Assembly: GCF_014268815.2 (NCBI RefSeq)
Contig: NZ_JABWRE020000001.1
Location: 2,237,001-2,301,000, forward strand
Direction of reading: 5' to 3'
From: Pseudomonas urmiensis
GTDB taxonomy: Bacteria; Pseudomonadota; Gammaproteobacteria; Pseudomonadales; Pseudomonadaceae
Length of the DNA: 64,000 bases
Shown here piece by piece: positions 40,530 to 49,420 of this stretch (position 1 is the first letter of the stretch; each line of letters starts with the position of its first letter). The position numbers were made by a program, and so were the translations under genes. The notes below the pieces were generated by a model. That model searched no databases. It saw only the letters and a list, made by a program, of their open reading frames with translations, and was not told where the DNA came from.

Positions 40530-42722
40530 TCACTCCTTGGGATTGTTGTCAGCCAGCGGCGTAGCGGCGCTTGGCTTGGCGCTGAAGCGCTGCCAGGCAG
40601 TGCCTTCGCCTTTGAGGTCATGGGCGCGCTTGATCAGGTATTGATGCACCTGCTCCACCTGCTCAGGTTTGAGCGCATCGGCGAACGACGGCATGCCATC
40701 GGGCACCCGGCCGCCATAGAGAATGCCGAGGAACATCTGGTGTTTTTCCGGCGTCAGCTTGCGCAAGTCCGGCAATACCCCGCCGCTCACTGCGTGAATG
40801 CCGTGGCACTGCGAGCAGTTACCGTCATACAGCGCAGCGCCGGCCGCCACGGTCTGCTCATCGGCGCTAAGCGCGGGCGGCTCAGGCGCGTCGGCCGGGG
40901 GTGGTGGTTCGCGCAGCACCGCGTTGCCACCAATCTTGTAGGTCAACACCTGGGAGAACGGCTGCACCCCGGCACGCAGCGACAGCGCGCCGGCGAAGGT
41001 CGAGAACGCTCCGCCCCAGCCGGCCATGAAGGTCACGTACTGTTCGCCGTCCACCGAATAGGTGATGGGTGCGGCCATCACCCCGCTGGCAGCGGGCGAT
41101 TCCCAGAGTTTCTTGCCACTGTCGGCGGCATAGGCAATCACCCGGCCATCGGCGCTGCCCTCGAACACCAGGTTGCCGGCAGTGCTCAGGGTGCCGCCGT
41201 TGAAGATGGTGATGTAGGGCACTTCCCAGGCCGGCGCTTGCTTGACCGGGTCCCAGGCGATCAGCTTGCCCGACCAGGTCTTGGCCATGTCCAGCAGGCC
41301 ATCCGGGCCTTCAGGCATCATCCCGGTACGCAGGCCGAGCTGATACACGCTCTTGAACGGGTTGCGCTTGGGCGCCTCGGGGATGTGCTCGTAGTAGGCC
41401 GACATGATGTGCGCCGGGATGTACACCAGCCCAGTGTTGGGGTTGTAGGACATCGGGTGCCAGTCATGCGCCCCCCAGAACGCTGGCGTCACCAGCTTGC
41501 GTTTGCCGTCTTTCCAGTAGGCGGCGGCCTGGTCATCGAAGATTGGCCGGCCGGTTTTCATGTCGATGCCCTTGGCCCAGTTCACCGGCACGATGTTCTT
41601 GGCCGATAACAGCTCACCGGTGGCCCGGTCGAGCACGTAGAAGAAGCCGTTTTTCGGGGCCTGCATCAGCACCTTGCGCTGCTGGCCGTTGATCGGCAGC
41701 TCGGCGAGGATCATGTGCTGGGTGGCGGTGAAGTCCCAGGCGTCGCCGGGGGTGGTCTGGTAGTGCCAGGCGTACTCGCCGGTATCGGCGTTGATCGCCA
41801 CGATCGAAGACAAGAACAGGTTGTCGCCCTTGGCCTGGCTGCGCCATTTCGGGTCCCAGGTCGAGCCATTGCCAACGCCGATGTACAACAGGTTCAGCTC
41901 CGGGTCATAGGCAAACGAATCCCAGGCGGTACCGCCGCCGCCCTGTTCGACGAAGGCATCGCCGTGCCAGGTTTTGCTGGCAATCTCCATGGCCTTGTCT
42001 TCCGGCGGCAACTTGGGGTCGCCCGGCACGGTGAAGAAGCGCCAGGCCTGCTTGCCGGTCTCGGCGTCATAGGCGGTGACATAGCCACGCACGCCGAACT
42101 CGGCGCCACCGTTGCCGATCACCACCTTGCCGTTGACCACCCGCGGGGCGCCGGTGATGGTGTAGCTGCGCTTGTCGTCGTTGCGCGTGTCGACCGACCA
42201 GACGCGCTTGCCGGTCTTGGCATCGATCGCTTCCAGGCGCCCGTCCAGCACGCCGACATAGACCTTGCCCTGCCACACCGCCACGCCGCGGTTGACCGCA
42301 TCGCAGCAGGCTTCGCCGGCGCGGTGGCGGTCCGATTGCGGGTCGTACTTCCACAACAGCTTGCCGTTGCGTGCATCCAAGGCGTAGACCACCGAGAACG
42401 GGCCAGTGGTGTACATCACCCCATCGACCACAATGGGCGTGGCTTCCACCCCACGATCGAGGTCGAGCTTGTAGCTCCAGGCCAGGCCCAGTTGGTTGAC
42501 GTTGGCATCGGTGATGTTCTTCAGCGGGCTGTAGCGCTGCTCATCGTAGGTGCGGCCGTGGCTCATCCAGTTGCCGGGCTCCTTGTCGGCATCGATGATG
42601 CGCTGGCCGTCGACCTGGGCGGCATAGGCCGGGCTCAGGCAGGCCAGGGCGAACAAGGCGCAGCCTGCGGTGGTCATCAAGGCAGTGGGCAGGGGCCGGC
42701 GGTGCGGGCCTGATCGGGTCAT
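40530..42722 (-). CDS. Quinohemoprotein (PQQ and heme c) alcohol dehydrogenase, type II
   Basis: A 730-residue periplasmic enzyme with a signal peptide (about 1-34, ending AYA). The PQQ beta-propeller carries the vicinal cysteine pair near residue 137 (GEACCDAVNRG) and tryptophan-docking repeats, and a fused C-terminal cytochrome c has the heme site CSQCH near residue 635. It oxidises alcohols and passes electrons to azurin or cytochromes. Size and the AldA neighbour fit the ADH-IIG/IIB group of P. putida. The ATG at 42722 has GGAG upstream and lies about 47 bp after the expected start point of a sigma-54 promoter. Confidence 0.92.
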   Translation of the reverse strand: MTRSGPHRRPLPTALMTTAGCALFALACLSPAYAAQVDGQRIIDADKEPGNWMSHGRTYDEQRYSPLKNITDANVNQLGLAWSYKLDLDRGVEATPIVVDGVMYTTGPFSVVYALDARNGKLLWKYDPQSDRHRAGEACCDAVNRGVAVWQGKVYVGVLDGRLEAIDAKTGKRVWSVDTRNDDKRSYTITGAPRVVNGKVVIGNGGAEFGVRGYVTAYDAETGKQAWRFFTVPGDPKLPPEDKAMEIASKTWHGDAFVEQGGGGTAWDSFAYDPELNLLYIGVGNGSTWDPKWRSQAKGDNLFLSSIVAINADTGEYAWHYQTTPGDAWDFTATQHMILAELPINGQQRKVLMQAPKNGFFYVLDRATGELLSAKNIVPVNWAKGIDMKTGRPIFDDQAAAYWKDGKRKLVTPAFWGAHDWHPMSYNPNTGLVYIPAHIMSAYYEHIPEAPKRNPFKSVYQLGLRTGMMPEGPDGLLDMAKTWSGKLIAWDPVKQAPAWEVPYITIFNGGTLSTAGNLVFEGSADGRVIAYAADSGKKLWESPAASGVMAAPITYSVDGEQYVTFMAGWGGAFSTFAGALSLRAGVQPFSQVLTYKIGGNAVLREPPPPADAPEPPALSADEQTVAAGAALYDGNCSQCHGIHAVSGGVLPDLRKLTPEKHQMFLGILYGGRVPDGMPSFADALKPEQVEQVHQYLIKRAHDLKGEGTAWQRFSAKPSAATPLADNNPKE

Positions 42723-42779
42723 CGGCGGATCTCCGTTTCTTGTTATTGGCGAAAGCTCAGGGCTGTCGACAACAGCAGG

Positions 42780-42795
42780 AGCAACGCCTGTGCCA
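42780..42795 (-). promoter_or_regulatory. Sigma-54 (-24/-12) promoter of the alcohol dehydrogenase operon
   Basis: On the minus strand TGGCACAGGCGTTGCT matches the consensus TGGCAC-N5-TTGC(A/T) at every defined position. It lies 58-73 bp upstream of the alcohol dehydrogenase start, so the transcription start should be near 42769. The nearby AcoR-type activator gene is the likely enhancer-binding partner. Confidence 0.88.
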
Positions 42796-42903
42796 GCGTT
42801 GCGCGATTGCCCTGAAACGCCGCGCCAGAGCGGTCGGTGTGTGAACCTTGAGCAGATCGCCCGCGACCACACTGAGCCATCGCTGACGCACCTGGCGCAG
42901 ACC

Positions 42904-42919
42904 TGACACAGGTGTGTCA
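42904..42919. promoter_or_regulatory. Predicted enhancer (UAS) for the sigma-54 activator
   Basis: The perfect 16-base palindrome TGACACAGGTGTGTCA lies about 140 bp upstream of the predicted start point, the usual distance for an activator of this class. It also sits between the divergent alcohol dehydrogenase and aldo/keto reductase genes. Confidence 0.7.
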
Positions 42920-43024
42920 TGCCCTTGGCCACAGTTGAAGCGTCAAGCCCAGCACCCTTTCAAAGCCTGCGGGATGTGTGTAAAACAATCCGATCACCCT
43001 GATGACCGGAAAAGGATCCAGCGC

Positions 43025-44032
43025 ATGATCTACCGCCCTCTCGGCCGCAGCGGCCTGCAGGTTTCCGCCCTTACCCTGGGCAGCATGATGTTCGGCGAGC
43101 AGACCAGCACCGAAGATTCGCTGCGCATCATCGACAAGGCCTGGGACCAAGGCATCAACTTCATCGACACCGCCGACGTCTACAACGGTGGGCGCTCGGA
43201 GGAGATCGTCGGTGAGGCGGTGGCACGTCACCGCCAGGACTGGATCGTTGCCTCCAAGGCGGGCTTCGGCCCGGCAGAAGGTCTGCCCAACCGCAGCGGG
43301 CTGTCGCGCAAGCACCTGTTCAATGCCATCGAAGCGACCCTGACGCGGATGGGCACTGACTATCTGGACATCTACTACTTGCACCGCGAAGACCACAGGA
43401 CGCCTCTTGAGGAGACTGTCCGGGCGATTGGCGAACTGCTGGCGCAGGGCAAGATCCGCTATTGGGGCGTTTCCAACTTCCGCGGTTGGCGCATCGCGCA
43501 AATCTGCAACGTGGCCGAGCGCCTAGGCGTGGCCAAGCCGGTGGTGAGCCAGCCGCTGTACAACATCGTCAATCGCCAGGCCGAGCCTGAGCAGTTGGCG
43601 GCTGCGGCTTTCCATGGCCTGGGCGTGGTGCCGTTCAGCCCGCTGGCGCGCGGCGTGCTCAGTGGCAAGTACGCTCCCGGTGCGCAGCCCGATGCCGGCA
43701 GCCGCGCCGGGCGCCAGGACAAGCGCATCATGGAAACCGAATGGCGCCAGGAATCGTTGAGCATTGCCCGCAAGATCCAGGCCTACACCGAGGCCAAGGG
43801 CGTGGGGATGGTCGAGTTCGCCATTGCCTGGGTACTGAACAACCAGCTGGTCAGCTCGGCTATCGTCGGCCCACGCACAGAGGCCCAGTGGGATACCTAT
43901 GCCGGGGCGCTGCAGGTCAAGGTTACGGCAGAGGACGAAGCCTTCATCGATACGTTGGTGACGCCGGGGCATGCCTCAACGCCGGGGTTCAATGATGTGG
44001 CGCATTACGTCAGTGGGCGGATTGCCCGGTAG
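43025..44032 (+). CDS. Aldo/keto reductase
   Basis: A 335-residue NADPH-dependent aldo/keto reductase of the AKR11/YajO-like group. The tetrad is visible as the Asp/Tyr of FIDTADVYNG, the Lys of VASKAGFG and the His of YYLHREDH; the TIM barrel ends with AIVGPRTEAQ. It reduces aldehydes or ketones; the natural substrate is unknown. The ATG at 43025 has AAGGATC upstream. It is divergent from the alcohol dehydrogenase operon and could detoxify aldehydes formed there. Confidence 0.88.
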   Translation: MIYRPLGRSGLQVSALTLGSMMFGEQTSTEDSLRIIDKAWDQGINFIDTADVYNGGRSEEIVGEAVARHRQDWIVASKAGFGPAEGLPNRSGLSRKHLFNAIEATLTRMGTDYLDIYYLHREDHRTPLEETVRAIGELLAQGKIRYWGVSNFRGWRIAQICNVAERLGVAKPVVSQPLYNIVNRQAEPEQLAAAAFHGLGVVPFSPLARGVLSGKYAPGAQPDAGSRAGRQDKRIMETEWRQESLSIARKIQAYTEAKGVGMVEFAIAWVLNNQLVSSAIVGPRTEAQWDTYAGALQVKVTAEDEAFIDTLVTPGHASTPGFNDVAHYVSGRIAR

Positions 44033-44039
44033 CTGCTCG

Positions 44040-44071
44040 GGGACCGCTGCAATGGCACGCGCAGCGGTCCC
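44040..44071. terminator. Terminator hairpin between convergent genes
   Basis: The arms GGGACCGCTGC (44040-44050) and GCAGCGGTCCC (44061-44071) form a perfect 11-bp stem just after the aldo/keto reductase stop and before the end of the kinase gene on the other strand. Confidence 0.7.
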
Positions 44072-44075
44072 GGCT

Positions 44076-46241
44076 TTATACCTGCCCACCCAACAGATGA
44101 CAGATAGCCGTTTTAAGCTTCATCGGCCTGACCGGCTTGTGCATCAAGGTATGGCCTAGCTCACGCACCTGCTGCTTGAGCTCATTGCTGTAGTTGGCGG
44201 TAATCATCAGCACCGCAATCGACCGATCGCGCCGCGCATTGATCGCAGCTACCGCCTCGATCCCGGTACGCTCATGATCCAGGTGATAATCGGCGATCAA
44301 CAGCTCCACCCGCGCCCGCGCGACATTCACCTGCCGGGCCAAGTCCTCCTCGCTCAACGCCGTGGTCACCCTGCAGCCCCACTGCTGCAACAGGCTGCGC
44401 ATCCCCTCGCAAATGGCCGCATCATTATCCAGCACCCAGATACGGACCCCCTGCAACGACTGCAACATGGGCATGTGCCCCACCAGCGTGTGCGCCTGGC
44501 GCGGCACGCGCCGGCAGCACGGCACCTCGATCGAGAACACCGAGCCCTTGCCGGGTTGCGAGCGTAACTGCACCGGGTGGCCAAGGATGCCGGCAATCTT
44601 GTCGACGATGGCCAAGCCACGGTCCTGATCGGGGCGCTGGGCCTCGCCACGCTTGAATTCCTGGAACACCTCGCCGCATTTGTCGGCGGCAATGCCGATT
44701 CCGGTATCCCACACCTCGATCGATACCTTGCGCCCACGCCGACGGCAGCCCAACAAGATCCGCCCTTTGGGCGTATAGCGGATGGCATTGCTGAGCAAGT
44801 TGCGCAAGATCCTCGCCAGCAACTGGACATCGCTGCGCACCCGCAAACGGCTGGGTACATAGGCCAGGCGCAAGCCTTCGCTGGCCGCCACCGTGGCGTA
44901 TTCGGCGGCCAGGTTATCGAGCAAATCGCTCAGGGCGAAGCTGGCGACATCGGCGCGGATCACCCCGGCATCGAGCTTGGAGATATCCACCAACGTGCCC
45001 AACAGGTTCTCCACGCCATCGAGCGCATTGCTGACGTTGTGCACCAACGGCCCCACGCCCGGTTGCTCAAGCAAGGCGCTGGTGAACAGGCGCGCAGCGT
45101 TCAACGGCTGCAGCAGGTCGTGGCTGACCGCCGCGAGAAACTTGGTCTTGGACAGGTTGGCCTGCTCGGCCTCGGCCTTGGCTTCACGCAGGTTGGCTTC
45201 CATGCGCCGGCGCTGGTCGATTTCGCGCAGCAGTTGCTGGTTGAGGCAGGTCAGCTCGGCAGTGCGCTCATGCACCCGCAGCTCCAGGTGCTGATAGGCC
45301 TGGTGCAGCGCTTCGGCATGGGCATAGCGCTCGGTGATATCGGTGAAGGTATTGACGAAGCCGCCAGTAGGCAACGGATGGGTGCGGATTTCCAGCATGC
45401 GCCCATCGAACAGGCGCTGCTCCAGCTCATGGACCGGCTGGCCATGGTCATCGCGGCTGGCCGGCGTCAGCAGGGCCAGTTCACTGTCGGCAATCACATC
45501 GCAAAAGTGCCGGTGGCTGGCAATCGGCGCCAAGCCGCTGACCTCCAGAAACCTGCGGTTCCACAACTCCAGCACGCCTTCGGCATTGACCATGGCCAAG
45601 CCTTGCGACAGGTTGTCCACGGCGCGCTGGAGCAGGTACGACTTGTGCGCCAGGGCCTGCTCGCGGCGGTGATTCTCGCGCAGCTTGACCCGCGTGACAT
45701 CGGTGAACAGCATCACCCGCCCGCCATCGCGGGTGGGCCGCTCGCTGACCTGCAGCCAGCGCTCATTGCGCAGCCGATACAGCGGTTGCTCGTCGATGCT
45801 TGCCCGCGGCTCCTCGCGCAACAGGCTGTGCATCAGGCGTTTGACCTCCACCAGGTGCATACCGCTGGCCACCCGTAGCCGGCTATTGGCCCATAGGGCC
45901 TTGAAGCGGCGATTGAACAACACCACGCGCAAGTCTGGATCGAACAGCACAAAGGCATCTGAGATGCTCTCGATAGCGTCCACCAGGCGCTGATGCGCGG
46001 TTTCAGCGCGCTGGTGAGCCTCGCTGAGCAACAGGTGGCTGGCCTTGAGTTCATGCAGCGCATGATTGAGCGCATCGGTGCGCTCGCGCACCTGTTCGGC
46101 CAACACCACTGAGTGCTGAAAGGCGGCAAAGGCATCATCGGGCCGCGCCGCGCCGGATTCGAGGCGCTCGATCAGCGCGGCGTTGATCCGCCTGAGCTTG
46201 GCGTTGTCCTTGTGTAGCTGGGCGATCTGCTCAGCTGGCAA
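44076..46241 (-). CDS. nahK: Hybrid sensor histidine kinase NahK/ErcS'-like
   Basis: About 721 residues: coiled N terminus, PAS-type domains (about 70-330), a kinase core with phosphorylation site AAVSHDLLQPLNAARL near residue 370, an ATPase domain, and a C-terminal receiver (VLDNDAAICEGM, acceptor Asp in LLIADYHLD near 650). It resembles P. aeruginosa NahK (ErcS'), which with NosP signals nitric oxide and also belongs to the ethanol oxidation regulatory set. The start is uncertain: a TTG at 46241 overlaps the nosP stop by eleven bases and begins just before conserved sequence; the frame is open further upstream. Confidence 0.85.
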   Translation of the reverse strand: MPAEQIAQLHKDNAKLRRINAALIERLESGAARPDDAFAAFQHSVVLAEQVRERTDALNHALHELKASHLLLSEAHQRAETAHQRLVDAIESISDAFVLFDPDLRVVLFNRRFKALWANSRLRVASGMHLVEVKRLMHSLLREEPRASIDEQPLYRLRNERWLQVSERPTRDGGRVMLFTDVTRVKLRENHRREQALAHKSYLLQRAVDNLSQGLAMVNAEGVLELWNRRFLEVSGLAPIASHRHFCDVIADSELALLTPASRDDHGQPVHELEQRLFDGRMLEIRTHPLPTGGFVNTFTDITERYAHAEALHQAYQHLELRVHERTAELTCLNQQLLREIDQRRRMEANLREAKAEAEQANLSKTKFLAAVSHDLLQPLNAARLFTSALLEQPGVGPLVHNVSNALDGVENLLGTLVDISKLDAGVIRADVASFALSDLLDNLAAEYATVAASEGLRLAYVPSRLRVRSDVQLLARILRNLLSNAIRYTPKGRILLGCRRRGRKVSIEVWDTGIGIAADKCGEVFQEFKRGEAQRPDQDRGLAIVDKIAGILGHPVQLRSQPGKGSVFSIEVPCCRRVPRQAHTLVGHMPMLQSLQGVRIWVLDNDAAICEGMRSLLQQWGCRVTTALSEEDLARQVNVARARVELLIADYHLDHERTGIEAVAAINARRDRSIAVLMITANYSNELKQQVRELGHTLMHKPVRPMKLKTAICHLLGGQV

Positions 46242-47382
46242 GAGGCTCGCGGGGCCGTCCGATGGCAACGCCGGTGAAGGTCTGGTTGATGTGCATGCCA
46301 TTGAACTGTTCCCCATAGGTGTTGAAACCCAGCACCTGCTGCTCCCGCAAGAACGCCCCAACCTCGGCCACACCGCCCTCGCCTTCCAGCTCCAGGCGGC
46401 GCAGCACGCAGTCGCAACCAATGGTCAGCAGCAACGGGCCAAGACGTTGCCGCAGCCCGGCAAACAACCCCTGCAAGTTGGCCAGCAACGGGCCCGGGCG
46501 CATGGCGGTGAGGACGATGCCATTCTCCACCGCACAGTAGAAACTCAGGCTACCGTCGTCATGCACCTGCTGGATGGCGCGCACGTAGTGCTTGTGGTTG
46601 ATCCGCATCGCCAGCGGGTGGGCAGCGAACACGCGATGATCGAGCGCCGCTTGCGCCACACCGATCAGCTGCGCGTACTCCTGGGCGGCGGGCTCGGCGT
46701 TGAGTTCGTACACCCGGCGTAACTGGCGATCGGCACGGGTGACCACCAGCTTCTCCTGGCGAGGTTGGATGTGATCGGTACTGAACACCTCGAACTCAAG
46801 CCAGGTATTGACCAGCAGCAACACCGCCGCGCCGCTGTGAAAGGCGCCGTCGAAATACACATGGGTACGGCTCAGATGATTGTCATCGCCCGCCGAACCG
46901 CCAAATTGCGGGATATCACCCAACGCTGCGGCCAGGGCGGCGAGCACCACCTCTTCGCGGCTGGAAAGGCCATCGAACAGGGTCAGGGCAAAACTATGCC
47001 CCTTGATCGGCGCCAGGCTGTTGCCTCGGCACTCATCGACCAAGCGCGCCACCATTGCCTGGGCGTCCAGCAGGCTGAAACCGGGCATGGCTTCCACCAG
47101 GCCGGCGGCGATGGAGAAATAGCGCCGATCAAAACCCAGCGCGGTAATGCAGCCACGCCCGTAGCCCTCTGGGGTGAGCTCGCCAGCGCTGGTGCAGCCG
47201 ACCAGGCGCACCTCGGCGAACTGCTTTTGCAATGCCGTAGCCAAGGCCGGCAGATCGTATTCGGCCGAACAGAAGAACAGCACCAAGCCCAGCTCGGCAT
47301 GCAGCAACTGCTCGGCAAGCTCGCGCGCGGCCTGGGCGGCACTGCTGGCGCGCGAAAGTGCGCTGAGGACGCCTTCGCTCAT
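46231..47382 (-). CDS. nosP: FIST-domain protein, NosP-like nitric-oxide sensor
   Basis: A 383-residue protein with FIST-N (about 25-230, GCTSAGELTPEGYG and LFDGLSSREE) and FIST-C (about 235-370) domains. NosP proteins of this family bind heme and nitric oxide and inhibit the kinase encoded next to them. The gene overlaps the nahK-like gene, the same order as PA1975-PA1976 in P. aeruginosa. Heme binding here is inferred from family and context. Confidence 0.83.
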   Translation of the reverse strand: MSEGVLSALSRASSAAQAARELAEQLLHAELGLVLFFCSAEYDLPALATALQKQFAEVRLVGCTSAGELTPEGYGRGCITALGFDRRYFSIAAGLVEAMPGFSLLDAQAMVARLVDECRGNSLAPIKGHSFALTLFDGLSSREEVVLAALAAALGDIPQFGGSAGDDNHLSRTHVYFDGAFHSGAAVLLLVNTWLEFEVFSTDHIQPRQEKLVVTRADRQLRRVYELNAEPAAQEYAQLIGVAQAALDHRVFAAHPLAMRINHKHYVRAIQQVHDDGSLSFYCAVENGIVLTAMRPGPLLANLQGLFAGLRQRLGPLLLTIGCDCVLRRLELEGEGGVAEVGAFLREQQVLGFNTYGEQFNGMHINQTFTGVAIGRPREPLAS

Positions 47383-47531
47383 GGTTCGGTTCCGTAGAGA
47401 GGGGAATGCCTTGGCGGCAGGATAGGCAAGCCAGGGGTTGGCTCGAATGCTACTTGGGTACTGGGTAGGGGTGGCATTGGTTGTACATATTCAAGACCCG
47501 GTCGCCGCGATCAGGCCCGTCAGCGTAACGG

Positions 47532-48233
47532 TCACAGCACCCCCTGCAACAGTTTGATCGCCAGCAGGTGCAGCGGATAGAACAGATAACCCCAGCGGCC
47601 GACACGCGGCACACGCCTGTAATCCTGGCCCAGCAACCAATACCCTGACGGGATCGACAAGGCGGCCACGCTCATGATCAGCACGGAAACCGGCAACAGC
47701 GGGTGCTCGCGCAACCAGCTGTTGGTCAGATTGCCAGCAACGGCCAGGGCGCACGGCAGCAGCCAGGTTGCGCCCCTACGGCTTCTGGCAACGACGACCG
47801 CAGCCGGCAGTAATACGCCCGGCAGGCCATACATCAGCTGATCGCTGTATACAGCGGCGAACAGTGCCGCGCCTGCCGCAAGCCAACGCGCTGCCGATGG
47901 GCGGTGATGTACGCCCCAGGCGACCAGCAGGCCTAGGGTCAGCGTAGGGATCACGTTGAACGTCGTCGAGCCGTTGTCCAGCCACCGGTACGGCGCCTCG
48001 GAAACTACCAAGAACACCAGCAACCAACCCAGATACCGGGCACTTGTGGCGCTCGGCCAGGCAAGCGGATGGCTGCGCCCAACGTTGATGGCCAAGGCCA
48101 GTGCAAACAACGGAAACGCCAGCCGGCCAACGATGAACAGGCCGTCAGCCTGCGGCCACAGGTAACGCAGGTGGTCGGCGACCATGGTCAAGATCGCCAG
48201 CCACTTGACCAGGTCCAACCCGGCCGAGCGCAT
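47532..48233 (-). CDS. TraX-family membrane protein
   Basis: A 233-residue, mostly hydrophobic protein that starts LDLVKWLAILTMVADHLRYL and continues RLAFPLFALALAINVGRS, the TraX signature. TraX was named for acetylating F-pilin, but chromosomal copies are widespread and of unknown role. No pilus genes are present. The ATG at 48233 lies two bases after the stop of the upstream hydrolase gene, so the two are co-transcribed. Confidence 0.85.
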   Translation of the reverse strand: MRSAGLDLVKWLAILTMVADHLRYLWPQADGLFIVGRLAFPLFALALAINVGRSHPLAWPSATSARYLGWLLVFLVVSEAPYRWLDNGSTTFNVIPTLTLGLLVAWGVHHRPSAARWLAAGAALFAAVYSDQLMYGLPGVLLPAAVVVARSRRGATWLLPCALAVAGNLTNSWLREHPLLPVSVLIMSVAALSIPSGYWLLGQDYRRVPRVGRWGYLFYPLHLLAIKLLQGVL

Positions 48234-48235
48234 GC

Positions 48236-49327
48236 TCAGCGGCCAGGCTCGGGCGCTGCGGCATGGCCCAGGTACTTGGCGGTCCAGGCCGCCAGCGGCA
48301 GCGGTGGCTGCTGATCGAAGATGCGTCGCCAGATCAGCGCCAGGTCATGCCCATTGAACATCGAATTGGGCGCCGTGCCCGACCACGCCGACGGCGTGCC
48401 GACGATCCACTGCCCGTGCCCATCGCGGCGGGCCATCTGGAAGCGGAAGGTGTAGTTGCCCGGGATACCCATGCGCAAATCGGTCACCACCAGCGCATCG
48501 CCAACCACGTCATAGCGCAACCAGTCGCCGGTGAACCAGCGCAGGCGCTCGTGCAAGGGGGCGCCTTGCAGGGGCTTGGCCGCTTCCAGGTTGAGCGACT
48601 GGCGGAGCATTTCCGGGGGCTGGCGATCGAACGCGCTGCTGACGCCTTCGTAGTAATGGCCGTCCGCGGTCTTGGCCATTACCCGCCAGACCAGGCTGTT
48701 GAACGCGATAGGCACTGCACGCACCTCGCTTACGGCGATGCCCTGCTGGTCCAGTGCGGCCTGAAAGCGCGCCTCTGCGGCCATGCGACTGGCCAGGCCC
48801 AAGCCCAGGTAGGCGGTAGTCAACAGCAGCGTAGCCGTGAGCAGTGTAGTTGCCCTGCCCTGCAAGCCCTTGAACCCGGCGATCAGCACCACTGCCAACA
48901 ATGGCAAGGTGTAGACCGGGTCGATGATGAACACCGCCGCCCAGCTTTCGGGGGTGAAATGCAGCGGCCAGAACAGCTGGGTGCCATACACGGTGAAGGC
49001 GTCGAGCACGGGGTGGGTGATCAGTACCAGCCAGAACGCCAGGAACAACCGTGGCCAGCGATAGCCTTTTTGCGGCCAGTAGCGCTGGCCAAGCCAACTC
49101 ACCAGCCAGGCCAGCAGTAGTGCGAGGCCGGTGAGGACGAACACGGAATGGGAAAAGCCCCGGTGGTAGGTCATCTGCGACACCGGGTCGGCGTAGCGGA
49201 TGATCACATCCAGGTCAGGCAAGGTGCCCAGGGCGGCGCCATAAAGCAGCGAGCGCCGGCCCTGGATGCGGCCGAGCACGCTGCCCTGCAGCGCGGCGCC
49301 GAGCACGGCTTGGGTGATTGAGTCCAA
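48236..49327 (-). CDS. YdjM-like inner-membrane metal-dependent hydrolase
   Basis: A 363-residue membrane protein of the LexA-regulated YdjM/DUF457 group. Metal-type residues are seen in TLPDLDVI, HRGFSHSV and ITHPVLDAF; about four to five helices are followed by a soluble C-terminal domain (about 190-363). The TTG at 49327 is chosen because the protein then begins MDSITQAVLGAA, as family members do; the frame stays open to 49369. The substrate is unknown. It is followed by traX. Confidence 0.8.
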   Translation of the reverse strand: MDSITQAVLGAALQGSVLGRIQGRRSLLYGAALGTLPDLDVIIRYADPVSQMTYHRGFSHSVFVLTGLALLLAWLVSWLGQRYWPQKGYRWPRLFLAFWLVLITHPVLDAFTVYGTQLFWPLHFTPESWAAVFIIDPVYTLPLLAVVLIAGFKGLQGRATTLLTATLLLTTAYLGLGLASRMAAEARFQAALDQQGIAVSEVRAVPIAFNSLVWRVMAKTADGHYYEGVSSAFDRQPPEMLRQSLNLEAAKPLQGAPLHERLRWFTGDWLRYDVVGDALVVTDLRMGIPGNYTFRFQMARRDGHGQWIVGTPSAWSGTAPNSMFNGHDLALIWRRIFDQQPPLPLAAWTAKYLGHAAAPEPGR

Positions 49328-49420
49328 GGAAACGATCTCAAGTAGGTGGTTTGGGCAACCTACCTGCATCCTGTTCGACAGTGCAAATGCAATCGGCGTC
49401 CACGCCGAGCGTTGAACACT

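Noticed and set aside
44577..45878. Plus-strand open frame of 433 codons opposite the kinase gene
   Set aside because: It mirrors the conserved kinase and PAS coding sequence and has no family features.
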